Of a stretch of DNA of 64,000 nucleotides, positions 1 to 11,700 are shown one piece after another. The notes under the pieces are model-generated. The model saw nothing but the letters and a program-made list of their open reading frames with translations. It was not told the DNA's origin and searched no databases. The DNA is from Ampelomyces quisqualis. Taxonomy: Eukaryota; Ascomycota; Dothideomycetes; Pleosporales; Phaeosphaeriaceae. Numbering within the stretch: the first letter of the stretch is position 1; the number at the start of each line of letters is the position of its first letter. The stretch covers positions 3,410,001-3,474,000 of the forward strand of contig JAGTXZ010000018.1 in assembly GCA_018398575.1 (NCBI GenBank), written 5' to 3'. Made by a program: the position numbers and the translations under genes.

Positions 1-140
1 AAGTAATTGTAAGAATAGGCTATAATATTAATGTAGTAGACTAGCGTATATAAGTTAAAGAGATAACAGATTTTATTTAACATAAGAACATATATAACAA
101 GATTAAAAAGGTATATCTATAGGTTAACTACTTAAAGATA

Positions 141-3100
141 ATGCGCAGCCTAACAACAGATAAATAGCTTAAGTATACTATATGCCCTAGAGTAACTAAT
201 AGTAGTATACTAAGAAAATTCTACAAGGCAATAGCTAGCGCTGTATAAAAGTAGATAATTTTAGAAATTTAAGACTATAGCAATAAAGTTAAAGCTAAAC
301 ACACAGAAAGATAACTAACGCCTGTAAACTTAGAACTAGAACGCCTGCAGTTAGTATTAGTAGTCTTAAGTTCTTTTGCTACTTTAGTAACCTAGCTAAT
401 AGGCTTTACTACAATAATAACTAAACTATTACTTAATAATGTTAATGTCTTGTTTTAGACAGCGTACATTATTAAACTGCCTAGACCTTCCTACTTTTAT
501 AGCTAATAATAGCTGCATATTAACAGCAGCTTAATAACAGTAACTTTAAAATAAAGCTATAATATCTTAAATATAGTATACTTGTTAAATACCTGTTGCA
601 ACTAAAATTTATAGACTAGTATATAGTTAGAACTTTAAAGATATTTAACGCGTTAGCGCTGCGCCTAATTACTAATAAGAATAATCTAGCTATAACTATT
701 AACTTATACGTTAAGATAAGAAGCCTTAAGAGCGTTGCAAATAAATACTAGACTCTAGTACAAGATAAAGTTAAGCCTAGTAGTAATATAACTTAGAATA
801 GTATAAAAATAATAATAGCTAACTACATAATATAGTGCACTTTACTTTAAGTAGTAACAGTAATATTATAAACCTAGTAGGTGCTACTAGAGATAAGAGG
901 TAAAGGCGCCTCTACTTAGAGCTTAACAAGAATACTAAAGACAACAACTATAAATAATAAAAGATAACAAAAGCGCTAGTAGACCTAGCCTACAAATTAT
1001 TAACAAGACTTAAAGCAAATAGTAGCAAACACTTTAATAAACAGAGTAGAAGCAAGAAAAAGAAAAATAATAGCCTAAACATATGTATTAAAACCTTAAC
1101 TACTAAAATTAAGTGCCTAGAAGAGCAGAACAACAGCACTATAAAGAAAGTAGAGAGAAGTAAAAATAAAGATGCTACGCAAACACAAAACAACGTAACA
1201 TCTACGCTAATTACTATACCTAAATAGAAACGCAAAAGTGCTATAAAAAAATAATAAAGGTTACTAAAAGAAGATACTTACTCTAGTAGTAAAGAAGAAT
1301 AAGAAGAGTATAATAAAGGTAATAGAAATAAAGATAAAGAGCTTTACTTAGTAAAACAACTTGCGTTAAAAGAAAGCCTATAGCTTTAAGCCCTACTAAA
1401 CGTAAAGTAAGTATACTATAGAAAGCTTATAACTATAATCTACGCAACTAATACGCAAGATAGAATAATAGATAAACTATAAGCTTAAATTTAAGTAGTA
1501 ATAGAACACTACTAAGAGGACAAATAGTAGGTAGCAGCTAACTTCTTTAGATCTTCTCTAGAAGACTTTAAGAATAACGCGCCTATTATACTATATTTAT
1601 TATAGAGACTAACAGTCCTATTTATAGTATACTAACTAATAGAAGCTTACATACTTTACAAAAAAGAGCTATCTTTAGATAATAGTAGTACATTTAGAAA
1701 TATAATAGGTATAAAAAAAATAAGGTTAGCTATACTTATAATAATTATAAAGTATACGCACTTTAAGAACTAGACTAAATTATAAGAAAACTAATTAAAG
1801 AATAAAACTAGTTAATATAGAGCTAAAGACAATAGTTAAGAATAGTGCTCTATAATAGACTAATAGACATTCTTATATATATATAAAAAAAACTCTTTAA
1901 TACTAAAATAGCTATAGTTAGTAGCATCTATAGTAAGTAGATAGGGCTGCGCACTAGCTGTATAGAAGGCTAAAATTATTACTATAGGCCTCTACAAATC
2001 TAAATAGTGCAACCTAAAAGACTTTCTTACGCTCTATATCTACTTTATAAATAACACTCTTCTATAAAATATAGGCGCACTAATAGTAGACAAAGAAATA
2101 GAAATAAAAATTAATCTGTAAGTTAAACAGCACTTTGTAGCGTCTAACTAAAATGTTCTGCTACGCAAATTTATAAAGAATAGTAAGAAGTATATAAAGA
2201 TAGTTTTATAGTATATCTAAGAACGCTATATACTAAAAGTCTACTTAAATACAACTATATACTGTCTAGCACTATTTGCTAGCTAATTTATAATTGTATA
2301 TAGCTACACAATATTAGTAAAACGCGTACTTAATAAATACTAAACTATAAGACTTATAACTATATGCAAAATATTATTAAGAGGTAGTAAAGTAAGCGCA
2401 AAAGACACCTTAAATATTTCTAGCTATGTAGTAATATAGAGACGTATTATCTCTAATAAGTTTTATAACTATAAATCTAAGAACACTATTATAAGCAACT
2501 TATATAAGACTATTTAAAGTAAGAACTATAGTTATTAGTAAAAGGCTTAGGCTTTCTTAGGTATACTATTAGAAAAGAATCTTTATAAAATACTTATTTT
2601 TATCTTTCTAGCGCTTAGCAGACTATAAGACAATAAGAACTTCTTAAACTAGCACTATTTTATAGGCAAAAAGAATAACATAAATAGTTCTAAACTATTT
2701 GCTACTACTAACCTTATATACGCAAGTATTAAGAAAATTATAGATATAAGAGAAATAAGAAAGATATTAGGCTTAGCTATAGTAAAGGGCTAGAACATCT
2801 GCTTATCTAAGGCATAAGAAGAAGTTAAAAATGTGCTTAATTCTCTTAAGTATATAGCAATTGTAGCGTTAAGAGAGAAGATTGCAGTAAGGTTTATACT
2901 ACGTTAAACTTTAGTTACGCAAGACCTATAGGGCTAGAAGATTTTAGGCATTAAGAGTAACTTTCTAATGTTCCACTAGCTATGCTAAATAGATAACTTC
3001 TAATTAGTTATAGCTAACACAATAACAAGATATAAGATAGTGCTACTATAAAAAGAGCTAAATAGCGCAAAAGCTAAAAGTATATGCATATTTAACTGCG

Positions 3101-4260
3101 CTAAGATACAAAGCATTATAATATTTCTAATACTACCTTAGCTTAAGGCTGCACTGTTTAAATGCAAAGAAAGTAAGAAAACTAAGTAGTTTATATTAAC
3201 GCATATCTAACAGCACTTCTAGTAGCTAGACAAAGAAATATTTACTAATAACTTTAACTTACTACTTATATATAGTGCAAAGTATAAGGTAATTAAGCTA
3301 AAAGTTAAGAGAACCTATATTAAAACTAGACCTAATCTTAATTTAAGAGGCCTAGTAGATAATTAACTAGTACTACGTAACGTTTAGGCTAAAATTCTTA
3401 TTAGCTTATATAAACTATATGTGTAACTAGTACTCTAGATAAGGCTTTAAAAACAATTTATCAAAGATATAATTCTTTTACTAAAAAGAGAAATACTAAA
3501 GTCTAAAATAGACGCTGTATTAGCAAAATAAAAGGACCTAGACTTAATATTTATTTTAGTAGCGTTAATAGTGTTTACAGAAGCTATTACGCTAATTAAG
3601 GCAAATAAAGTTATAATTATAAAGCCTTAGGATAAACAGAGCACCAAAGACTAATTTATATTTAGAGTATATTAACTAGGCTAGCTAGCAGCTTTGTGTA
3701 AGAGTATTATTCTATATAACCTAAAGAGTAATCTAAAAACAAAAGTTCTAAAAAAGCAGAACATAAAGATATTGTTACGCAGTAGTCTGCAAGGTATAAC
3801 AACGTAAAAAGAAGAAACTTAGTAAAATTATAATAAGGAAATCCTTATAAAGCTTAAGAGGCTAGTGTAAATTAAGTAAATTAAGCAGTAGAACTATAGA
3901 ATATAGTAGACTACTATGTAAAGCTGTGGAATAAAAAATGCTTAAGTAAATACGTAGCCTAGTCTTAAGAACACAAGAATACAAAGAGTATTGCAAAAGA
4001 AGTATATACGTAGACGTAACGCAAAATAAATTTAAAGCGCAAGAATAGTATAGATTTATAGCAAATCTCTAACTAAGTAACAGCGCTATTAAAGAAATTA
4101 CCTTAGACTTAAATTATAGTTAAGCACAGTTAAGAGCAGGCTACTAACTAGTAATATAGTTATACAGATAGTACCAAGCTATATTAAACATAAAAACTAT
4201 AAACTATTTTATAAAAGAGTTCTATAAACTAGGCTACTAATAATAGTATGCTAAGCATTA
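141..4260 (+). pseudogene. RIP-decayed large protein of the giant transposon (copy A), unrecognised
   Basis: Two collinear plus-strand frames read almost free of stops except TAG/TAA at positions that could be Gln or Trp. The first covers about 141-960 and the second about 940-4000, with a last part (4010-4260) in a third frame. Introns or small indels could explain the shifts. Around 1024-1300 the protein is Lys/Glu/Asn rich and probably coiled (KKKKNN, then KCLEEQNN). Around 2790-3500 it is a mixed hydrophobic/charged globular sequence. Total length would be over 1,000 residues. The same frame occurs on the minus strand of copy B. I do not recognise a family; a role in transposition or cargo is inference from location only. 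Confidence 0.4.
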
Positions 4261-4365
4261 CTATTATTACTTAGTACAGCAAAGCACAGTTAAGAACTAT
4301 TTAGTAGCTAGTAGTATAGTTGTGTTAATAGTGTTGCAGATGTTACTAACTCTAATAACGTTAAA

Positions 4366-4376
4366 TTTTCCTAACG
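4366..4376. repeat. Terminal inverted repeat end of copy A
   Basis: The 11 bp TTTTCCTAACG mirror CGTTAGGAAAA at 27343 and match the right ends at 28187 and 46600 (both ending CCTAACA, one RIP-type G-to-A change). This defines the outer boundary of the large element family. Confidence 0.7.
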
Positions 4377-5490
4377 TACTACTATAGAAATAACCTATAG
4401 ATATTAGTAGCTATTGTTAGTCTAGTAGCTTATATACTATTATCTCTCTTATTATAATAATAGCTTATACTTGTACTTATAGAAATAGATACTACTATTA
4501 TACTTCTAATACTACCTAGGTAGAAGACAAAGGTATAAGTATAGTCTAGGTTCTTAGCAAACTATACCTTATATACCTCTATAGCTTAGTGTTAGTTAAT
4601 ATTAAAGAGAGTAAATTTAGAGATATTTTAGTAGCTATATCTTATATAATTATATATTAGCCTATTAACTTTATAGAGGTATATAGTAGCCTTACTAAGG
4701 CTTTAATCTAGAATTTACATAAAGTTCTTAATATTCTTATTAAGAGTAGGCTTCTTCTATATATGTCCTGCAGACATAAACAGCGCGCTAGAGTACTTAC
4801 GCTATAGCCTAATCTAGGCTTATAAGAAGGTATTACTATAGGCCTTTATTATATTAAAAGATATCTTAGCCTATAGTTATTAGTATATAGGTAGAAAGAA
4901 GCTAGCTAAAGAATATACGTCTTTAAGCTCTCTTACCTAATCTAGTAGCCTCTATACCTTATTCTTAGATACGTAGTTTAGAAAGCAGATTGCAGTATAT
5001 TATAGAACGTCTAAGTTAAGTATTAAGTTTAGGTTTAGAATACTAGCGTAGGTAATAGTGCTATTATAAGAAATTGTAGTTAGTAACCTATTCTTAACAG
5101 CCTATTAAGCTAGTATCTTTAAGTAAGGCGCATTTTAAGAGCTAAACCTAGACTTAGTAAGGTAGATACGTAGCTTAGTAGGAACCTAGAAGAGAAGACT
5201 ATGCTAAATTTGTTGCTGCGTCTCTATAGACAGCCTCTTTACCTTCTACTAGCAGTCTTTAGTATTATACTTCTTTACCTGCTACTTAGATGTACCTAAC
5301 TATAATAGTATATTAAGAATAGTTAGAGTAGTAAGAGAGAGTAGTAAGAGTATAAGAGGTAGTAGTTAGTAGGTAATAGAATAAGCCTAGAAAGAGAGCT
5401 CTAGTGTTAGAAATATATAAAGGGTAGTGTAAGAGAAAGGTAGAGTTAGAAGGCGCAATAGAGGTAGATAGTAAGCTATAGTAGAATACA
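4377..5490. other. Unassigned decayed DNA with one coherent frame
   Basis: This region lies between copy A and the 139-bp array and matches no other part of the window that I can see. The only structure is a plus-strand frame at about 4510-5013, listed separately. From 5240 the sequence becomes a degenerate series of TAGTAAGAGA-like purine runs leading into the tandem array. Confidence 0.4.
4510..5013 (+). pseudogene. Unrecognised decayed coding frame
   Basis: About 165 codons read through with stops only at positions explainable as mutated Gln or Trp codons. The residues include a stretch of ordinary composition (IKSRLLLYMSCRHKQRARVL at about 4740-4800) and keep Cys, His, Arg and Lys in amounts unusual for random A+T-rich DNA. 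I do not recognise it. It may be an exon of an old host gene or of another repeat. A frame of this length arising by chance once TAG/TAA are tolerated is possible, hence the low confidence. Confidence 0.25.
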
Positions 5491-6320
5491 GCTAACTATA
5501 TTACCTAAATAGCTAGGCTTTCTTAAGCTTTAGGTAAGAGCTAATAACGTAGTGCAAAGGTATATAACCTATAATAGTAGCTATAAATAGTGTGTATAGA
5601 AAGCTAAAGATAAACTAAGGTAAGAGGTAGCTAACTATATTACCTAAATAGCTAGGCTTTCTTAAGCTTTAGGTAAGAGGTAATAACGTAGTGTAGAGGT
5701 ATACAACCTATAACAGTAGCTGTAAATAGTAGGTAATAGACCTTAAGGCTAAGCTAAAGTAGAAAGTAGCCTACTATATTACCTAAATAGCTAGACCTTC
5801 TTAGGCTTAGAGTAAATAGTAATAATATAGTATAAAAGAGCAAAACCTATAATAGTAGCTGTAAACTATAGCTCTATAAACAGTATATAATAGAGGTTAA
5901 AGGTAAACTAAGATAGAAAGTAGCTAACTATATTACCTAAACAGCTAGGCTTTCTTAAGTACTAGGTAAGAGATAATAACGCAGAGTAAAGGCGCGCAGC
6001 CTATAATAGTAGCTATAGATAGTAAGTAATAGTACTTAAGAGTAAACTAAGACAAAAAGTAGCCTACTGCGTTACCTAAATAGCTAGGCCTTCTTAGGCT
6101 CTAGGTAAGAGGTAATAACGTAGTATAGATGCGCATAACCTATAATAGTAGCTGCAAATAGTAGGTAATAAAAGCTAAGAGTAAACTAGAGTAAGAGGTA
6201 GCTAACTATATTACCTAAATAGCTAGGCTTTCTTAAGCTCTAGGTAAGAGGTAATAACGCAGGGTAAAGGTACGTAGCCTATAATAGTAGCTATAGAGCT
6301 AGCTAGTAGCCTAGTGCGTA
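5491..6320. repeat. Tandem array, ~139-bp unit, six copies
   Basis: The core TTACCTAAATAGCTAGG recurs with unit starts at 5491, 5630, 5769, 5923, 6062 and 6201. Spacing is 139, 139, 154, 139 and 139 bp. Each unit also carries AGGTAAGAG followed by TAATAACG and CCTATAATAGTAGCT. Units differ mainly by C/T and G/A, as expected if RIP acted on the array. The unit is not a multiple of three, so a simple protein repeat is unlikely. Confidence 0.85.
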
Positions 6321-6669
6321 TATTATAAGAAATATATAGGCTATAAGAAACGTAAGAATTATAGAAGTTGTTAGGTTAGTAGTAGAGATTATAAGAGTAG
6401 TAGTAAGAATTATAAGAATAGAAGCTAAGGTTACTAAGGTAGCTAAGGCAGCTTAGGTAAGGTAGAGGCTTAGAGCTTAAGGCTTATTATAGCAGAGCTT
6501 AGTAGTAGGATAGTAGTAGTAGAAGCTATTGTCGCGTTAGTAAGGTAATACAATATTAGAGAGAGAGATATATATAGTAGCCTACTACCTAGGCTATAAC
6601 TTCTAAGCTAGTTTATAAGTCTTAATATTATAAGAAGTATAGTAACACTGCGTGTAGCAGAAAATAATA
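6321..6669. other. Low-complexity spacer between two tandem arrays
   Basis: Purine-biased stretches of TAGTAG and TAAGAATTATAAGA. I see no gene, RNA or element end here. Confidence 0.4.
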
Positions 6670-7071
6670 CCTCTACTTCTAAAAACGCTATACTTCTAGA
6701 AACACTATACTCCTAAAAATACTCTACTCTTAGAAACGCTGTGCTTCTAAAAACGCTCTGCTTCTAGAAATACTCTGCTTCTAGAAACGCTCTGCTTCTA
6801 AAAACCTACTACTACTAAAAACGTCCTACTCCTAAAAACCTACTGCTCCTAAAACCCTACTGTTTCTAAAAACGCCCTGCTCCTAAAAACGCCCTACTTC
6901 TAAAAACGCCCTACTTCTAAAAACCTACTACTTCTAAAAACCTACTACTTCTAAAAACCTACTACTTCTAAAAACCTACTACTTCTAAAAACCTACTACT
7001 TCTAAAAACCTACTACTTCTAAAAACCTACTACTTCTAAAAACCTACTACTTCTAAAAACCTACTACTTCT
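6670..7071. repeat. 17-bp minisatellite, about 23 units
   Basis: The unit is CTACTACTTCTAAAAAC and variants. Units on the left (6670-6915) are heterogeneous (GCTCTGCTTCTAGAAAC, GCCCTGCTCCTAAAAAC). Units from about 6917 to 7071 are identical. The gradient indicates recent amplification at the right end. Confidence 0.9.
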
Positions 7072-7301
7072 ATATAATTAGCTTTAAAGTTAGCAAAAGC
7101 TATAAGTATTAAGTTAAGTTAGAGACTAGTATATAGAGCGTTAGATAAGATAAAATAATTATTAGGTATTAACGCGTATAGCTCTATTCTAGGTAATAAC
7201 TACTAAAGACCTATTCTAGATATTAATAAGCTGTTTCTACGTGTTAGTATACATAACTAGCTTAGCACTTCTACTATTTCTTTTCTTACTAGTTTACTTA
7301 C
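7072..7301. other. Left flank of Gypsy-1, partly duplicated at 15.2 kb
   Basis: No gene. The last ~60 bp (AACTAGCTTAGCACTTCTAC through GTTTACTTAC) resemble 15203-15256 beyond the other side of Gypsy-1. Gypsy-1 therefore sits in one copy of an older duplicated sequence. The five bases before the LTR, CTTAC at 7297-7301, are the left half of the target-site duplication. Confidence 0.5.
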
Positions 7302-7600
7302 TGTAACGACGCAGGTAGGTACAGCTATTAGGATCAAATTAGATACGTATTAGAGGTATATAGGAGTGCGTGTTGTATCAGAGATTCTAGATTAGCTATA
7401 CACCTATAGGTCTTGTACAGAAGGACAAGAGAAACTTGTCCTCTATCTATGCTATAGGCTTATATTTATAGTAGGCGTAGCAGCTGAGTTAGAGCGCTAT
7501 TAGAGCGCTTTTGGTCCTAATCTACTAGCTCTCTACATAATCTGTTACTAAGCCTTTATAAAGTATTAGATGTAACATATGTTTACATATACTTGTTATA
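7302..7600 (-). repeat. Gypsy-1 3' LTR
   Basis: 299 bp; on the window strand it runs TGTAACGACG to TGTTATA (RIP-altered from TGTTACA). In sense orientation a purine tract AAGAAGAGAGG (complement of 7604-7614) precedes it by 3 bp and fits a polypurine tract for plus-strand priming. Confidence 0.92.
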
Positions 7601-7796
7601 TTACCTCTCTTCTTAAAATTAATAGTCTCTATTAATTGGGTCTGTATTAGTGTTGTTTTGGATACCTCTCTAAATTGTTATAAACTTATATTTACCTTAA
7701 GTTTATTTTAGAATAACGTAATATAGCTGTTTGTTATTGTTTTGATCTGCGCGCTAGCGCGTTTAAAGTTCCTAACTTTACCTTAAGCTTTTTAAG

Positions 7797-7916
7797 TATA
7801 TATATAAGGCTAGCCCTCTAGTATACTACTTCTCTACACTCTCTCTCTACACGTTTGTATACCTATAGCTATCTAACTGCTCTCCTGATTTAATTGTTAG
7901 CTAATTGTTTCTGCAG
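7797..7916 (+). promoter_or_regulatory. Predicted promoter and leader intron of the gypsy antisense gene
   Basis: A TATA box (TATATATATAAGG from 7797) is followed by GCTAGCCCT and a pyrimidine-rich start region (CTCTCTCTAC near 7840-7850). A candidate leader intron runs from GT at 7853 to CTGCAG at 7916 (64 bp), with a branch-like CTAATTG, ten bases before the ATG at 7926. The same block survives in Gypsy-3 (complement of about 61710-61590: TATATATACAAGGCTAGCCC, branch CTAACTG, TTGCAG) and Gypsy-2 (about 20106-20230). The donor GTTTGT is non-consensus, so the intron is less certain than the TATA box. Confidence 0.5.
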
Positions 7917-7925
7917 ATACACACA

Positions 7926-8705
7926 ATGCCTATTTCTGTCCCTCCTAGGGCTTATTCCCTAGCCTATTAGGTTGTTTACCTGCAGGCTGCAAGGGCTTTT
8001 GCCTGCGGCTATTTTGATATTAAGTTTAGATTCTATTTAAACGTATCTAAGAAGTGTACTTATTACACACTCTTAAATAAGAAGTGTTGCCTAGTTCCTC
8101 TATATGCAGGCTAGGAGTATAATAGCCTTTCTAAGGCTCTTAACTACAGGTTTGCTACCTTAGGTAGAGACAAGTCTAATAAGGTAGTGTTAGAGCAGAA
8201 GGCTACTGTTAAAGAGGTAGCGTTTTAGTTAGCTACTGTTGTGCAAGTAAGCACTGCACAAGTAGCTAATATAAACAACACTAACTTATTAGTTAGCGCT
8301 TATTACTAGAGAGAGAAGCTAGCTAGAGAGGTTAGGGTAATAGCTAAGGAGGTTAGGTTGCTTAAGAGAAGTACAGCTAGGTTAACTAGTATAGTTACTT
8401 AGCTAGTAGATGTTATAATAGTATTAAGGGCTAATTAGTTAGTAGAGCAAGAGAAGGCGCAGGCAGTAACATTTTAGGCAGTAGTAGAGCAGAAGGCAGG
8501 TACTTGCAGCAGGCAGGGCTAGAACAAAGGACAACTAGGTAGTACGTTAGTGTCTATACCTAGAGATTTAGACAGTTAAGAATATCCTACTAGTAGTAGT
8601 AACAGTCTGCTGTTAGATCTAATAGAAGAGTAAGACTCCTATTGTTAATAGCTGTTACCTACTAGTGTAGTAGTTGCAATATTAAGTTTAATTTTCCTAA
8701 CATAA
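7926..8705 (+). pseudogene. Antisense accessory ORF of Gypsy-1 (259 codons, decayed)
   Basis: This frame runs opposite to gag-pol, between the pol end and the 3' LTR. It starts MPISVPPRAYSLAY and has a Cys cluster KKCTYCTLLNKKC at about residues 50-62, then an Ala/Glu/Lys/Leu-rich segment (residues ~135-185, LAREVRVIAKEVRLLK) likely to be a coiled coil. Internal TAGs sit where Trp or Gln occurs in relatives. The copies in Gypsy-2 and Gypsy-3 are 738 and 747 bp, so all three lengths are multiples of three. That pattern argues for selection on the protein before RIP. Function unknown; the Cys cluster suggests zinc or nucleic-acid binding, which is inference. The final TAA may itself be a mutated CAA. 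Confidence 0.65.
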
Positions 8706-8719
8706 TTGTCTTGCAATGC

Positions 8720-11700
8720 TATAAGATCTTTAACTTCTTTTTTCCATGCTATAATCTACTTAGCTAACGCTTGTAAAGGTCCTAGCTGTTTTAGATAGCG
8801 TTTATAGAACGCTTGCAATATATATAGGGCGCCTATAAAGTTTAAGGCGTTATACTAAGTAGAGTTAGAGTTATAGCCTACCTATTTTACGCAATACTTT
8901 AGGATAGAGCAGTACAGCTTACTAGCCAGGATCTCTTTAACTTCCTATTCTTTAACGCCTTAAATTAGGATGCTAGATAGGTTTAGGCTTAGCTAACTAG
9001 GCAGAGGGTTGTTAGAGTCCTTGCAGAGGACGTCTAGAGCAAACACGTTATAGATCTTAGAACCTTTAGGTAGCTTTAGTTAAAATAAATAGCTAACTTA
9101 TTCTAGAACTTTAAAAGAGCCTTTCTACAATTCAGCAAGTTTGCAACTTAGGCAGGTAACAGATAGGTTTTAGGTTAAAAGGTAAACCTTGTTACTTACT
9201 ACCTAATTAACAGGTTAATAATGTTTATTTACTTTAGCAGCTATCTATTTCTGCGCTTTCTCTATATTGTCTTTAGCTGTGCGCTAGGCTTTATGCATGT
9301 AGGTAGCTAAGCTTAAGGCATCCTTAACGTTTATATCTTTGTGTTTCAAAGGGGATAATGCCTAATCTTAGCTCTGTTGTAGTTTAGATCTAAACAGGAG
9401 CTAGTATAGTGCTATACCAATTGCAGAGTGCAGCAGCGTAGCTTAGGCTTAATTAATTATTAGTAAAAGGTTACTCTAGTTGTCCTAGTAATAAGATACA
9501 AAAGGCCTTAATTGTTAATTAATATACTTGTTTATAATCTTAGTTTATCTATTAGTTTGTTTATAGTAGGCTGTAGAAAGCTTAAGTTACACGCCTAGGA
9601 TCTTGCAGAACTTAGACTAGAATTAGGACATAAACTAGAGTCTGTAGTTAGACACTATACTTTTAGGCGTGTAGCTAAATTAGTATACCTATTAGATAAA
9701 CAAGTAAGCTATTTCTTAAGCGTTAATTGTTTTGTAGCAAGGAATAGAAACAGCTTACTTAGATAGGCAATTAATAACAACTATGATTTGATTATAGCTA
9801 TAATAATCTGTTAGGAATGTCTTAAAATCTATACACAAATGCTGCATAGGCCTATTAGGAATTTGTAATAGATAGAAGAAACCTTAGGCTTAGAGCTGTC
9901 TTAGATAGGATCTTTAACAGGAAACGCAGTTTCGTACATAGCGTTTGCATATAGCCTCTATACTCCTCTAATAATATTGCTAAGCTAGAAGCTAATACGT
10001 CTTTATAGCGCTTAGGTAAGTAGTAGATACCTAATTATAAGCCTCTCTAATTAGTTAAGTGCATAAAGAGAAGTCTCTAGGTATATATAGGCGTAAGTAA
10101 TATAGCAGTAGTTCTTCTTAGACACAATATAGCTATAGTAGCGTAAGGCGTTCTTCCTTAAAGGAGTAGCAATTCTCTGCTAGCAGGGCTTTAATTAGTT
10201 CTAACAAGTTAAGATTTAGGGGAGCACTAATAGATTAGACTAAAATAGCTAAAACATTAATCTCTAGCTAGTTATAGACGTAGTTCTAAGCTAGTTTAGA
10301 GTTAACTAGAGGGCTTAGGCGTTTAGGTCCTAGAAGTACACAGGATCTGTTGTCTTGTTAGGCAGCCTTAACCTTACTAATGTCCTGTTTCCTTTAGCTT
10401 AGGATATTAGCTTACTTGTTAAGCTTACTAGGCGTGTACTTAATGCGGAAATTAAAAGGGGCAATAATCTCTGCCTATCGTGCTTAACGTGTATTAAGAA
10501 CCTTAGTAGTTATAAAGTATTCTAAGGAGTAGTAATCTAAATACACCTGGATTTAACTCTATATAGAGGTGAGTTTGGCTCTCTACTTCTTAAACGCTTT
10601 TAGAATAGCAAAAAGTTTCTTGTTATATATTTCCCAATTAAGCTTAGCCCTAGATAAGGCGTAACTGTAGAAGGCTACAGGATACTACTTGTTGTTAGAG
10701 TGCTTCTAAAAGAGTACTCCTGCTATTACTCTATCTAACGCGTTAGTTTCTAACTTTGTGTTATACTTAGGATAGAAATAAGATAGCGTAGGAATAGCTA
10801 GGAGTAAGGCTTTAATCTAATCAAAAGCCTATTAGCAGTCTGTAGTCTAATCAAACAGTGTAGCAGGACTTTAAAGCTTTATAATTAGTTTAGCTACACA
10901 AAAGAAATCCTTAATAAATTGTTAATAGAAACTAGCAAAACTAAGAAATAACTTAACGCTAGTAACTATAGTAGGTTTAGCCTAGTTTTAGAGTGCTTCT
11001 ACCTTGTTAGAGTTAACTTTAGTGCCCTAGTTTGTTACAACGTAACCTAGATACTTTATGCAGGTTACATAGAATTTACTCTTCTAAATATCTACTTAGA
11101 GTCCTATAGTACGTAGGCGCTCTAGGACCTTTTAGACATGTTCCTAATGTAAGTTTATATCCTTAGAGTAGATTAGGATGTTGTTAAGATACGCAATGCA
11201 GAAATTATTAAGATAATTAATTAGTATATTGTTTATATAGCGTTATTACGTAGCTAGCCTATTGCACAAGCTAAAAGAAAGAACCTTACACTTATATATA
11301 CTATAACAGGTCTAAAAGGTAGTATACTCTTTAGAGTTAAGATCTATACAAATTTTGTTAAAAGCGGCCTAGATATTAAACTTAGTAAAGATCTTGGCCT
11401 TAGAGGGGCGTAATAGCAGCTTATTAATGCAAGGAATTAGATAGACGTCCTTGCGCGTAAGGGCGTTAATCTTCTAGTAGTCTAAACAAATGTGTATATC
11501 TCTATTTGGTTTGCGTATACAAAGGATAGGTAAAGTAAAAGGACTTTAGCTAGCCTTAATAAAACCCTTCCAAAGGTGTTCCTAGACGTAGGCCTTAGTA
11601 GCTTTAAGCTCTTCCTAGTTTTGCTTGTATAAGGGACTAAACGCATTTAGTAATAGTTCTTTAAGGATAATCTTGTAATTGTACAAACAATAAGAAGGCA

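Larger units (their letters stand above)
1..4376 (-). mobile_element. Large Plavaka-type DNA transposon, copy A (partial, inverted)
   Basis: This stretch is the reverse complement of 24426-29612 in copy B, apart from a nested insertion present only in B; it begins beyond the left window edge. It ends at 4376 in the terminal sequence TTTTCCTAACG, matching the ends at 28187 and 46600. Copy A keeps the outermost ~28 bp of the terminus that copy B has lost. It contains the decayed large protein frame annotated separately. The assignment to a Plavaka-type element rests on the transposase seen only in copy B, so it is by homology to B. Confidence 0.8.

Noticed and set aside
5491..7071. CRISPR-like array
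   Set aside because: Units are contiguous with no unique spacers, and the genome is fungal; these are tandem arrays.
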